5,515 nt of DNA from Chromatiales bacterium (GTDB taxonomy: Bacteria; Pseudomonadota; Gammaproteobacteria; UBA6429; Thiohalophilaceae): positions 1-5,515 of the forward strand of contig JALXDW010000289.1 of assembly GCA_027070385.1 (NCBI GenBank). Reading direction: 5' to 3'. Positions 1-5,515 of the stretch are shown one piece after another. The notes under the pieces are model-generated. The model ran no database searches, was not told the DNA's origin, and worked only from the letters and a program-made list of their open reading frames with translations. How positions within the stretch are numbered: position 1 is the first letter of the stretch; each line of letters starts with the position of its first letter. The translations under genes and the position numbers were made by a program.

Positions 1-1
1 T

Positions 2-1168
2 ATCAGTGACGATGAGTATAAGGAATTTTATAAAAGTATCGCCTATGATTTTGAAGACCCATTGTACTGGTTGCATAACCAGGTAGAAGGTACTCAGTCC
101 TATACCACATTATTTTATATCCCCAAACGCGCACCGTTTGACTTGTATGACCGTGAAAAACAAACCGGTATAAAACTTTATGTTAAGCGTGTCTTTATTA
201 TGGATGATGCAGAGCAATTAATGCCGACTTATCTGCGTTTTGTAAAAGGTATCGTGGACTCTGATGATTTACCACTGAATGTCTCACGTGAAATTTTGCA
301 GAAGAACAAACAGATCGATGCAATTAAAGCTGGTTCGGTTAAAAAGATCCTGGCTGCACTCAGTAAAATAGCCAAGGATGATCCGGAGAAATACGCTACC
401 TTCTGGGGAGAATTTGGTAATGTGCTAAAAGAAGGAATGGCTGAAGACTTTGCTAATAAAGACAAAATAGCCAAATTACTGCGTTTTGCTTCCAGCAATA
501 ATGATTCTGATATTCAAAATGTATCGCTGGAAGATTACATCGCTCGAATGAAAGAGGGACAGGACAAAATTTATTATATTACCGCTGAAAGTTACACCGC
601 AGCAAAAAACAGCCCACACCTTGAATTTTTCAAGAAGAAAGGCATTGAAGTATTGCTTATGTTTGATCGTGTTGATGAATGGATGATGTCTTATTTCAAT
701 GAGTTCGAAGGTAAGAAACTGGTATCCGTTGCGAAGGGTGAACTCGATTTAGGTGAGCTTGAAGATAAAGAGGACAAGAAAAAAGCCGAAAAAGTTGAGA
801 AAGAATTTAAAGCACTTGTGGCTAAAATGAAAGACGCACTTGATGGTAAAGTAAAGGAAGTACGAGTATCTCACCGCTTAACCGAATCACCGGCCTGCTT
901 GGTGGTTGAAGAGCAGGATATGGCTGTGAGTATGCAAAAAATTCTCAAGCAAGCAGGGCATAGCGTCCCGACGGTTGAACCTATTCTGGAAATTAACCCG
1001 GAGCATCCATTGGTTAAAATACTGGAAGACGATTCAAAGTCGGAGCAATTTAATGATTTAACACTGACTTTGTTTGAGCAAGCATTGCTGAGTGAAGGTG
1101 GGCAACTCGATGATCCATCCGGGTTTGTTTCAAGAATGAATAAATTGTTAACACAGTTTGCAAATTAA
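2..1168 (+). CDS. htpG: HtpG (bacterial Hsp90 chaperone), C-terminal part, 5' end outside window
   Basis: ATP-dependent cytoplasmic homodimeric chaperone that remodels client proteins together with DnaK. The frame is already open at base 2 and reads [17 protein letters not shown], a close match to the start of the HtpG middle domain. About 388 residues are present of the ~620-640 usual for the family, so the N-terminal GHKL ATPase domain lies left of the window. Recognisable blocks are [31 protein letters not shown] (which carries the conserved middle-domain arginine loop), [36 protein letters not shown], a lysine/glutamate-rich stretch, then the C-terminal dimerisation domain with [13 protein letters not shown] and the ending FVSRMNKLL. 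No frameshift is seen. It is the last gene of its transcript, since a strong terminator starts 18 bases after the stop codon. The assignment rests on long, near-continuous similarity to E. coli HtpG as I remember it. Confidence 0.97.
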   Translation: MSDDEYKEFYKSIAYDFEDPLYWLHNQVEGTQSYTTLFYIPKRAPFDLYDREKQTGIKLYVKRVFIMDDAEQLMPTYLRFVKGIVDSDDLPLNVSREILQKNKQIDAIKAGSVKKILAALSKIAKDDPEKYATFWGEFGNVLKEGMAEDFANKDKIAKLLRFASSNNDSDIQNVSLEDYIARMKEGQDKIYYITAESYTAAKNSPHLEFFKKKGIEVLLMFDRVDEWMMSYFNEFEGKKLVSVAKGELDLGELEDKEDKKKAEKVEKEFKALVAKMKDALDGKVKEVRVSHRLTESPACLVVEEQDMAVSMQKILKQAGHSVPTVEPILEINPEHPLVKILEDDSKSEQFNDLTLTLFEQALLSEGGQLDDPSGFVSRMNKLLTQFAN

Positions 1169-1186
1169 CGATTAGCTCCTACTATT

Positions 1187-1226
1187 AAAAGCGGCTACCT
1201 TGATTTATATCCGTAGCCGCTTTTTT
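1187..1226 (+). terminator. Rho-independent terminator after htpG
   Basis: Perfect 12-bp inverted repeat: AAAAGCGGCTAC at 1187-1198 pairs with GTAGCCGCTTTT at 1213-1224, with a 14-base loop. The right arm runs into six consecutive T (1221-1226). The GC-rich core of eight pairs plus T-tract is typical of an intrinsic terminator. The left flank carries AAAA, so the opposite strand also has a short T-run and the element may act weakly in both directions. It separates htpG from the solute-binding protein gene. Confidence 0.93.
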
Positions 1227-1278
1227 GTGCCTGATACATAAGTGGGCTGATAAAGCCAGCATGTGGTTATGTAATGAA

Positions 1279-1306
1279 TTGTAAATTAAGGACAAAAATC
1301 TATATT
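1279..1306 (+). promoter_or_regulatory. Candidate sigma-70-type promoter for the solute-binding protein gene
   Basis: TTGTAA (1279-1284) and TATATT (1301-1306) match 4/6 and 5/6 bases of the -35 and -10 consensus with a 16-base spacer. Transcription would begin near 1313, giving a leader of about 113 bases to the preferred start at 1426. The site lies downstream of the htpG terminator, where the next gene needs its own promoter. The background is AT-rich, so a match of this quality can occur by chance. Confidence 0.35.
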
Positions 1307-1425
1307 TGTTTCAATTACGGCTAAATAATGGATACTAAATGTCGATAACGAAAAGACCAAGGCTGATGCAAGCCTGGTTAAACGGCTCCATAACCCTTAA
1401 ACCATCAATAAAATGGAATTCCGGA

Positions 1426-2289
1426 ATGATGATGAAAAAACGATTCTATAGTCTGATTATTCTGTTCGCGGTTGAATTATGGCCGACATTGACGCTGGCG
1501 GCCACTGATGTCCTGACAATGGGTATTTTCCCTCGCCGTAATGCAAAGGTGACCATTAAAATGTTCACACCAATGGCTAGATATCTGTCGACTAAAACAG
1601 GTAAAAACATCAAGCTCGTTACCGCAAAGAATTTTCCGGTTTTCTGGCGTAATGTTATGCAGGGTAAATACGATATTGTGCATTACAATCAATTACATTA
1701 TATCGAATCACATCAAAAACTGGGTTATCAAGTGATAGCTCAAAATGAAGAGTTTGGGGAAAAAACCATTCGCAGTGTTTTAATTGTTAGAACAGACGGT
1801 GGTATTAAATCACTGAAAGATCTTGATGGCCATACCATTTTATTCGGTGGTGGCAAGAAAGCCTTTGTTGCTTATATTGTTAATGCTGTCATGTTATACC
1901 GTGCCGGTTTAACAAAAAACAATTATACCACCCGGTTTGCAAAGAATCCGCCTAATGCAACCATAGCAACGTATATTAAACAAGCAGATGCTGCGGGTAT
2001 TGGTGATGTTGGTTTAAAAATACCTATACTTAAAAAGAAAGGGGTGAATGTTTCAGAGTTAAAGGTGATATCTAAAAGCAAACCCTTGCCACATATTCCC
2101 TGGGCAGTGAACCCATCAATGAGCGATGATCTTCGCTTATCCATTCAAAAAGCCATGTTGAGTTTAAATGACTCTGTGGAAGGTAAAGCTATTTTAAAAA
2201 AAGCCGGCATGACAGGGATCCATAAAGCAGTGGACAAGGATTATGATAATAGCCGTAAGATTATAAAGGAATTTCAGTTAATCCGATAA
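1426..2289 (+). CDS. PhnD-like periplasmic substrate-binding protein (phosphate/phosphite/phosphonate type), orphan
   Basis: Predicted secreted solute-binding protein of 287 residues, of the Phosphonate-bd (PF12974-like) class. The N-terminus is a clear Sec signal: MMMKKR, a hydrophobic core SLIILFAVELWP, and a likely cut after TLTLA (residue 25). The mature protein starts with TDVLTMGIFPRR, followed by FTPMARYLSTKTGKNIKLV (lobe 1), GKYDIVHYNQLHYI, SLKDLDGHTILFGGGKKAFVAY (phosphonate-type ligand loop region, about 129-150), FAKNPPNATIATYIKQADAAGIGD (171-194) and LPHIPWAVNP (221-230). Such proteins normally deliver phosphonate, phosphite or phosphate to an ABC importer, but no permease or ATPase gene adjoins, so the ligand is unknown. 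The open frame extends upstream to ATG 1339, adding 29 charged, non-signal-like residues. I prefer one of the three consecutive ATGs at 1426, 1429 and 1432 because they sit directly before the KKR signal and have GGAA/CCGGA upstream. The family assignment is firm; the ligand is not. Confidence 0.88.
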   Translation: MMMKKRFYSLIILFAVELWPTLTLAATDVLTMGIFPRRNAKVTIKMFTPMARYLSTKTGKNIKLVTAKNFPVFWRNVMQGKYDIVHYNQLHYIESHQKLGYQVIAQNEEFGEKTIRSVLIVRTDGGIKSLKDLDGHTILFGGGKKAFVAYIVNAVMLYRAGLTKNNYTTRFAKNPPNATIATYIKQADAAGIGDVGLKIPILKKKGVNVSELKVISKSKPLPHIPWAVNPSMSDDLRLSIQKAMLSLNDSVEGKAILKKAGMTGIHKAVDKDYDNSRKIIKEFQLIR

Positions 2290-2417
2290 AACAGGCAAGT
2301 ATTGATAACTTTATGGGCATCGGGCATTGATAGATACAACACTGGAATCATGATTTTTCTGTTTTAGCCGTAAAAACTTGCACAATAGCCCGCTACTTTG
2401 ATGTAATATTGCAATCG

Positions 2418-2464
2418 CTTGTTATTCTTAAATAGCTGCGTTTAATGAGCTAGAGAATAACAAG
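2418..2464. repeat. 47-base hairpin with 11-bp perfect inverted arms
   Basis: CTTGTTATTCT (2418-2428) and AGAATAACAAG (2454-2464) are perfect reverse complements. Inside them TAGCT (2433-2437) pairs with AGCTA (2448-2452), leaving a 10-base loop and a small asymmetric bulge (4 bases against 1). No T-run follows, so it is not an intrinsic terminator. A third copy of the arm core, GTTATT at 2471-2476, could pair with AATAAC (2456-2461) instead. It may be a leader RNA structure, an operator, or a small dispersed palindromic repeat; one copy in the window cannot decide. Confidence 0.75.
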
Positions 2465-2490
2465 ATAAGGGTTATTTCATTGTTTTATTC

Positions 2491-2496
2491 AGGGAG
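2491..2496 (+). promoter_or_regulatory. Ribosome binding site of the PilZ gene
   Basis: AGGGAG lies nine bases before ATG 2506 and is the best Shine-Dalgarno match in the window. It supports 2506 as the true start and suggests this is the entry point of the three-gene cluster, since the following two genes have poor sites of their own. Confidence 0.7.
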
Positions 2497-2505
2497 AATT
2501 GCAAT

Positions 2506-2790
2506 ATGATCACAGAAAAACGTAAACATCGCCGAATACCGCTTGGTCGCCCCGTCAGAGTGAGTAGTTTTTCAGGAGAAAAAACAACCATGAAAGTAGT
2601 TGATTTTTCTCTGGATGGTGTTTGTTTTTCATCCAATAACCCGAAGACAGTTGGTGATATTTTAACTGTCACCATGAATATTGCACCTCAGGGAAAAGTG
2701 AAGGTCATTCAGGCGAAAGGTGAGATTGTTTACCGCTATTATAATAATTATGAATATTTAATGGGGATGCGATTTTATCAGGACAATTAA
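2506..2790 (+). CDS. Stand-alone PilZ domain protein, predicted c-di-GMP receptor
   Basis: Small cytoplasmic protein of 94 residues made of one PilZ domain. Both c-di-GMP-binding motifs are intact: the RxxxR motif as RKHRR at residues 6-10, and the (D/N)xSxxG motif as DFSLDG at 33-38. The chain then follows the usual beta-barrel pattern and ends with the typical MGMRF strand (86-90). Proteins of this layout bind cyclic di-GMP and pass the signal to motility, exopolysaccharide or other effectors by protein contact; the partner cannot be told from sequence. The start has a good ribosome binding site (AGGGAG). The gene is first in an apparent operon with bolA, 33 bases downstream. The leader in front contains strong inverted repeats, one overlapping the start codon, so its translation may be controlled. 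Confidence 0.93.
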   Translation: MITEKRKHRRIPLGRPVRVSSFSGEKTTMKVVDFSLDGVCFSSNNPKTVGDILTVTMNIAPQGKVKVIQAKGEIVYRYYNNYEYLMGMRFYQDN

Positions 2791-2823
2791 AGCGTTATTT
2801 TTACGACAGGTATTCCATAAAAT

Positions 2824-3138
2824 ATGAGTATTGCAACAGACATAGAAACAAAATTGGCAAACGGAATTGATGCATTGCATATGGATGTTATTAATGAAAG
2901 CAGTCAACATAATGTTCCGGCTGGTTCAGAATCTCATTTTAAGGTTGTGCTGGTGTCGGAGGCTTTTGCCGGTAAGCCTTTGTTGGCACGTCATCGCATG
3001 GTCAATAAAATTCTTGAAGATGAACTTCAGAACAAGATACACGCGCTTGCCTTGCACACCTATACCAAGTCGGAATGGCTCGATGCTTTTGGTACAGCAC
3101 CAATGTCACCACCTTGCCTGGGTGGTGGCCAATCATAA
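2824..3138 (+). CDS. bolA: BolA family transcriptional / iron-sulfur regulator
   Basis: Protein of 104 residues, about the length of E. coli BolA (105), and collinear with it. The signature block HNVPAGSESHFKVVLVS (29-45) is identical to what I recall for E. coli BolA. RHRMVN (56-61), HALALHTYT (73-81) and the tail SPPCLGGG (95-102) also match, which places it with BolA proper rather than the shorter IbaG group. BolA is a KH-like cytoplasmic protein that binds DNA and pairs with monothiol glutaredoxin around a [2Fe-2S] cluster; in E. coli it rises in stress and stationary phase, promotes biofilm and represses motility. The Shine-Dalgarno is weak (ACAGG, 13 bases before ATG), suggesting expression from the PilZ transcript. 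The zinc-ribbon membrane protein gene follows after six bases. Confidence 0.96.
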   Translation: MSIATDIETKLANGIDALHMDVINESSQHNVPAGSESHFKVVLVSEAFAGKPLLARHRMVNKILEDELQNKIHALALHTYTKSEWLDAFGTAPMSPPCLGGGQS

Positions 3139-3144
3139 TATTGA

Positions 3145-4044
3145 ATGATTTGTCCCAAATGCCATTATAAGCGAAAACAGCTTGAAACAGTGCCGGACTG
3201 GCAGTGCCCGGCCTGTGGCGTTGCCTATACAAAGGTGAATTCAATTACCACTCCTGCCAAACGTCACTCTTCTGTTGTTATACAAAATCAGTACGGTAAC
3301 GTTTCTGTTGTGCAACGTTTATTAAGTATTGGAATTCTTCTGAGTATTCTGTTTTATTTTCTGGCAATGTGGCAGGAAAGCTCATTGCCGGATACCTCTG
3401 CGATATTAAAGTCCAGTTTTCGTGATCCTGTACAAAAGAAAATAAATAAACGTCCCTTTTCTTTTTTCTATCGAAATGAAACTTACGATATTGAACCGGT
3501 TGCTGAATATGAATTATGGGGCCTGGTGGTTACCAAAAATAACATTAATAGCTGGGCTGATATTATGCACACCGATGCCTCGGTGGATATAAAAGATATA
3601 TGTGTTATCTGGGGAGAGAATGTTGCCAGTAGCGATTATCATAAAGTGAAATTCAGTAGTGGTGATTTTACCTGTTATTTCCAATACCCTTATATGACGG
3701 TTTTTGACCATAATAAAATATCCAACAATCATTTATTATCAGACGACGCTGTTGTTCGCCATGCAATACGCAAGGTGAAAATTGGCGATCAAATTCATAT
3801 AAAAGGACTGTTGGTTAATTATTCACCACGAAGCAATCCTGATTGGCGACGAATATCCAGTACCGTTCGAACCGATACCGGCAATGGTGCCTGTGAAGTA
3901 TTATTTGTTAAGTCGTTTGAAGTATTGCATTCAAAAAATGCGATTTGGTATACCGTTGCCAGTGTCAGTCAATGGTTGTTTCTGATTTTATTAGTATTAA
4001 AAATAATCAGTATAGCCCGCCCTGGAAAAGTTGCTGCAAGTTAA
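3145..4044 (+). CDS. Uncharacterised membrane protein with N-terminal zinc ribbon
   Basis: Protein of 299 residues, function unknown. Residues 1-30 form a compact zinc ribbon with CPKC (3-6) and CPAC (21-24), a CxxC-x14-CxxC pattern. After a polar linker comes a membrane segment at about 56-76, a soluble domain at about 80-265, and a second membrane segment at about 268-290 followed by a short basic tail. This predicts ribbon and tail in the cytoplasm and the middle domain in the periplasm. That domain has blocks such as YELWGLVV (122-129), DICVIWGENV (151-160), GDQIHIKGLLVNY (214-226) and TGNGACEVLFV (245-255), with cysteines at 153, 177 and 250. I recognise this as a conserved but unnamed proteobacterial family, from memory only. 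The start is six bases after bolA with no proper ribosome site; the GGTGGTGG at the end of bolA may serve, so translational coupling is likely. Its stop overlaps that of convergent glcF. Confidence 0.85.
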   Translation: MICPKCHYKRKQLETVPDWQCPACGVAYTKVNSITTPAKRHSSVVIQNQYGNVSVVQRLLSIGILLSILFYFLAMWQESSLPDTSAILKSSFRDPVQKKINKRPFSFFYRNETYDIEPVAEYELWGLVVTKNNINSWADIMHTDASVDIKDICVIWGENVASSDYHKVKFSSGDFTCYFQYPYMTVFDHNKISNNHLLSDDAVVRHAIRKVKIGDQIHIKGLLVNYSPRSNPDWRRISSTVRTDTGNGACEVLFVKSFEVLHSKNAIWYTVASVSQWLFLILLVLKIISIARPGKVAAS

Positions 4045-5261
4045 TCTTTCAGGTTTTCATAAACAACACTCAGCCAGTGTTTAACCGGTTGTTGTGCCTG
4101 TGAGTTAAGGTGTGTTAAACAGCCAATATTGGATGTTGCCAGAATAGCAGCCTGACCCGCTTGCAGTTCTGCTATTTTGTTTGTGAGTAAATGTTTTGCT
4201 ATTTTAGGGTGAAAAATAGAATAACTCCCTGCTGAACCACAACATAAATGTGCATCCTTAACAGGAACCAGTTTATACCCCAGTGTGGTTAACAAATTTT
4301 CGACTTTGGTGTGAACACCCAGTCCATGCTGTAATGTGCAAGGAGCATGAAAAGCCATTGTTAAATCAGAATGGGGTATTTTTTTCTGGGATAAAAAGGC
4401 CGTTTCTTTTTCAAGAATTTCAACAGGGTCAACAACCAGATTTGTAAACACTTTTGCCTTGTTCCGATAAGCTTTATCATATTGCAGGTAGCTTTGATAT
4501 TGTTTTAATGTTGCCCCGCAGCCTGAGGACGACATAATAATGGCTTCAATGCCTTGATCGATATATTTTGTCCATTGATCAATATTTTTTTTGAAAATAA
4601 GCGTTGCTTTATCTTCTGCAGACAAGTGTTGTGGGAGTGCGCCACAACAGCCTTGTATTGGTATGGTCTGAATAGCACAGTGGTTTAGCAAATGCGCCAG
4701 TTGTTTGTCGATAACAGGTGCCAGTGTATTTTGTACGCAGCCTGTCAGAAGCAAGACTTTTCTGCGGTGTTTTTCGATTGGCCAGTTTAACTTAGTTGAG
4801 GCGATCGCAACTTTGGGTTCGATGGATTTGGGTAACAGGCTCTTAAAAGGTTGTATCGCTGTTATGGTCAAGTGAAACAGTTTTTTACTGAGTAATAATG
4901 ACAACAGGCTCTTGCGAGCAAGGTTACTTAAAAAAGATCGCTTAATCTGTTTCTCTGCAAGGTACTTGCCAATATCCAGCAAACGACTGTATTGCACAGC
5001 AGATGGACAAGTGGTTTCACAGCTGCGACAACTCAGACAACGATCCAGATGGGTCAATGTTTTTTTTGTGGCTGGCTGGCCTTCGAGCATTTGTTTTATT
5101 AAATAAATACGTCCTCGTGGGCCATCGAGTTCATCTGAAAAAATCTGATAGGTCGGGCAGGTTGCGGTACAAAATCCACAATGGACACAGCTACGCAGAA
5201 TTTTATCCGCTTCGTCTGTTAATGCCGGGTTGAGTAAATTTTTGATAATATTTGTTTGCAT
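4041..5261 (-). CDS. glcF: Glycolate oxidase iron-sulfur subunit GlcF
   Basis: Iron-sulfur subunit of the GlcDEF glycolate dehydrogenase, which oxidises glycolate to glyoxylate at the inner face of the membrane and passes electrons to the quinone pool. Length is 406 residues, against 407 in E. coli. The N-terminal half carries two complete ferredoxin-type motifs, CVHCGFCTATCP (25-36) and CLSCRSCETTCP (75-86), each fit for a [4Fe-4S] cluster. The C-terminal half has two cysteine-rich CCG domains: C175 with CCGALP (205-210) and SGCG (246-249), then HAPC (305-308), CCGSAGSY (340-347) and C381. This tandem layout is that of GlcF and related oxidoreductase subunits; the upstream glcE fragment fixes the identity. 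ATG 5261 lies five bases after the glcE stop without a clear ribosome site, so translation is probably coupled. Its stop shares TTAA with the gene on the other strand. Confidence 0.96.
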   Translation of the reverse strand: MQTNIIKNLLNPALTDEADKILRSCVHCGFCTATCPTYQIFSDELDGPRGRIYLIKQMLEGQPATKKTLTHLDRCLSCRSCETTCPSAVQYSRLLDIGKYLAEKQIKRSFLSNLARKSLLSLLLSKKLFHLTITAIQPFKSLLPKSIEPKVAIASTKLNWPIEKHRRKVLLLTGCVQNTLAPVIDKQLAHLLNHCAIQTIPIQGCCGALPQHLSAEDKATLIFKKNIDQWTKYIDQGIEAIIMSSSGCGATLKQYQSYLQYDKAYRNKAKVFTNLVVDPVEILEKETAFLSQKKIPHSDLTMAFHAPCTLQHGLGVHTKVENLLTTLGYKLVPVKDAHLCCGSAGSYSIFHPKIAKHLLTNKIAELQAGQAAILATSNIGCLTHLNSQAQQPVKHWLSVVYENLKD

Positions 5262-5266
5262 AAATT

Positions 5267-5515
5267 CTAGTTAAAGCGATACATTTTATTACGGTTTAAA
5301 ATATTTTTCGGATCAAAGGCTTTCTTTATATTTTTATGCAATGCAAACAGGGTATCTGGCAATGGATGGAAAACAGCATCTGTTGGCTTCGCATTACGGA
5401 ATAAGGTGGCGTGACCACCAAAACCTTCAATCTGCTGTCTTAATATTTTTGCCGGGGTAGATGTGCTAACCCAGTGAAAAGCAGAATGCCGCTCTGTTAA
5501 CCATCCGATTTTATA
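5267..5515 (-). CDS. glcE: Glycolate oxidase FAD-binding subunit GlcE, C-terminal end, 5' part outside window
   Basis: The reverse strand is open from the right edge to a TAG at 5269-5267, giving the last 82 residues of a protein that continues off the window. It reads WLTERHSAFHWVS, then GGHATLFRNAKPTDAVFHPL and ends FDPKNILNRNKMYRFN. The GGHA-LFR block and the terminal FDP-N-NR-MY pattern are those of the GlcE / FAD-linked oxidase C-terminus (E. coli GlcE has GGHASLFRN and a similar FNPGRMY ending). GlcE is the second flavoprotein-type subunit of the membrane-associated glycolate oxidase. It sits directly upstream of glcF, five bases apart, as in the usual glcDEF order; glcD would be expected beyond the right edge. 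Confidence 0.92.
   Translation of the reverse strand, partial: YKIGWLTERHSAFHWVSTSTPAKILRQQIEGFGGHATLFRNAKPTDAVFHPLPDTLFALHKNIKKAFDPKNILNRNKMYRFN

Larger units (their letters stand above)
2406..2507 (+). promoter_or_regulatory. Structured leader of the PilZ-bolA cluster, with inverted repeat reaching the start codon
   Basis: ATATTGCAAT at 2406-2415 is the exact reverse complement of ATTGCAATAT at 2498-2507, whose last two bases are the first two of the PilZ start codon. If transcribed together, the arms could form a 10-bp helix hiding the initiation site. Enclosed between them is the separate 47-base hairpin at 2418-2464. Each arm also contains the 8-bp palindrome ATTGCAAT (2408-2415 and 2498-2505), so the alternative reading is two binding sites for a dimeric regulator 90 bases apart. 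A TTGCAC (2378-2383) and a TAATAT (2404-2409) lie nearby, but their 20-base spacing is too long for a convincing sigma-70 promoter. The repeats are seen directly; the regulatory role is inferred. Confidence 0.4.

Noticed and set aside
1239..1260. Small hairpin GGCT-gataa-AGCC after the htpG terminator
   Set aside because: Only four pairs and no T-run; expected by chance.
1477..1692. Reverse-strand open frames inside the binding-protein gene (also 1923-2144)
   Set aside because: They lie wholly within a well-supported gene, have no ribosome site and show no recognisable domain.
2287..2381. TAAAACAG/CTGTTTTA and GCAAGT/ACTTGC inverted pairs after the binding-protein stop, as a terminator
   Set aside because: The two pairs cross rather than nest, arms are more than 60 bases apart, and no T-run follows a compact stem.
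2378..2409. TTGCAC ... TAATAT as a promoter for the PilZ cluster
   Set aside because: Spacing is 20 bases, outside the usual 15-19, and it would start transcription after the left arm of the outer repeat. A sigma-54 reading of TTGCAC also fails because no TTGC element follows at the right distance.
2313..2454. Very short ATG-stop frames in the leader (for example 2313, 2350, 2446) as leader peptides
   Set aside because: Each is five codons or fewer, none has a ribosome site, and such frames are frequent by chance in AT-rich DNA.
2740..2745. Perfect TATAAT inside the 3' end of the PilZ gene, possible separate promoter for bolA
   Set aside because: No acceptable -35 at 15-19 bases upstream, no TG extension, and no match to the sigma-S or gearbox promoters of E. 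coli bolA. It falls in a run of Tyr and Asn codons that is AT-rich for coding reasons.
2867..3148. Open frame overlapping bolA on the same strand
   Set aside because: Its translation is rich in Trp, Cys, Met and His, with no domain pattern, and it is a frame-shifted shadow of a clear BolA coding region.
4912..5233. Forward-strand open frames opposite glcF
   Set aside because: They are antisense shadows of the two cysteine motifs of GlcF and have no independent support.

Overview
The window looks like a piece of chromosome from an AT-rich gammaproteobacterium, probably free-living or environmental. HtpG, BolA and the glycolate oxidase subunits all closely resemble their Escherichia coli counterparts in length and motif order, but the gene order is not that of enterics. 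I cannot name the genus. No phage, insertion sequence, tRNA, rRNA or CRISPR array is visible.

Layout, left to right. (1) The C-terminal ~388 residues of the chaperone HtpG (Hsp90), + strand, closed by a strong intrinsic terminator at 1187-1226. (2) A single, self-standing gene at 1426-2289 for an exported solute-binding protein of the PhnD / phosphonate-binding type; no permease or ATPase gene lies beside it. (3) A 216-base non-coding stretch (2290-2505) holding unusual inverted repeats: a 47-base hairpin with 11-bp perfect arms, and an outer 10-bp repeat whose right arm runs into the start codon of the next gene. (4) A compact + strand cluster of three genes: a stand-alone PilZ domain protein (likely c-di-GMP receptor), BolA, and an uncharacterised membrane protein with an N-terminal zinc ribbon. 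Gaps are 33 and 6 bases. (5) On the - strand, converging on the cluster and sharing its last four bases, glcF (iron-sulfur subunit of glycolate oxidase), preceded by the C-terminal end of glcE, which runs off the right edge.

Functionally the window is mostly core housekeeping: protein folding, glycolate oxidation to glyoxylate, and a BolA stress / iron-sulfur regulator. The least ordinary parts are the PilZ-bolA-zinc-ribbon arrangement, which places a c-di-GMP receptor in an apparent operon with BolA, the structured leader in front of it, and the orphan phosphonate-type binding protein. I see no clearly new defence, mobile or biosynthetic system here.
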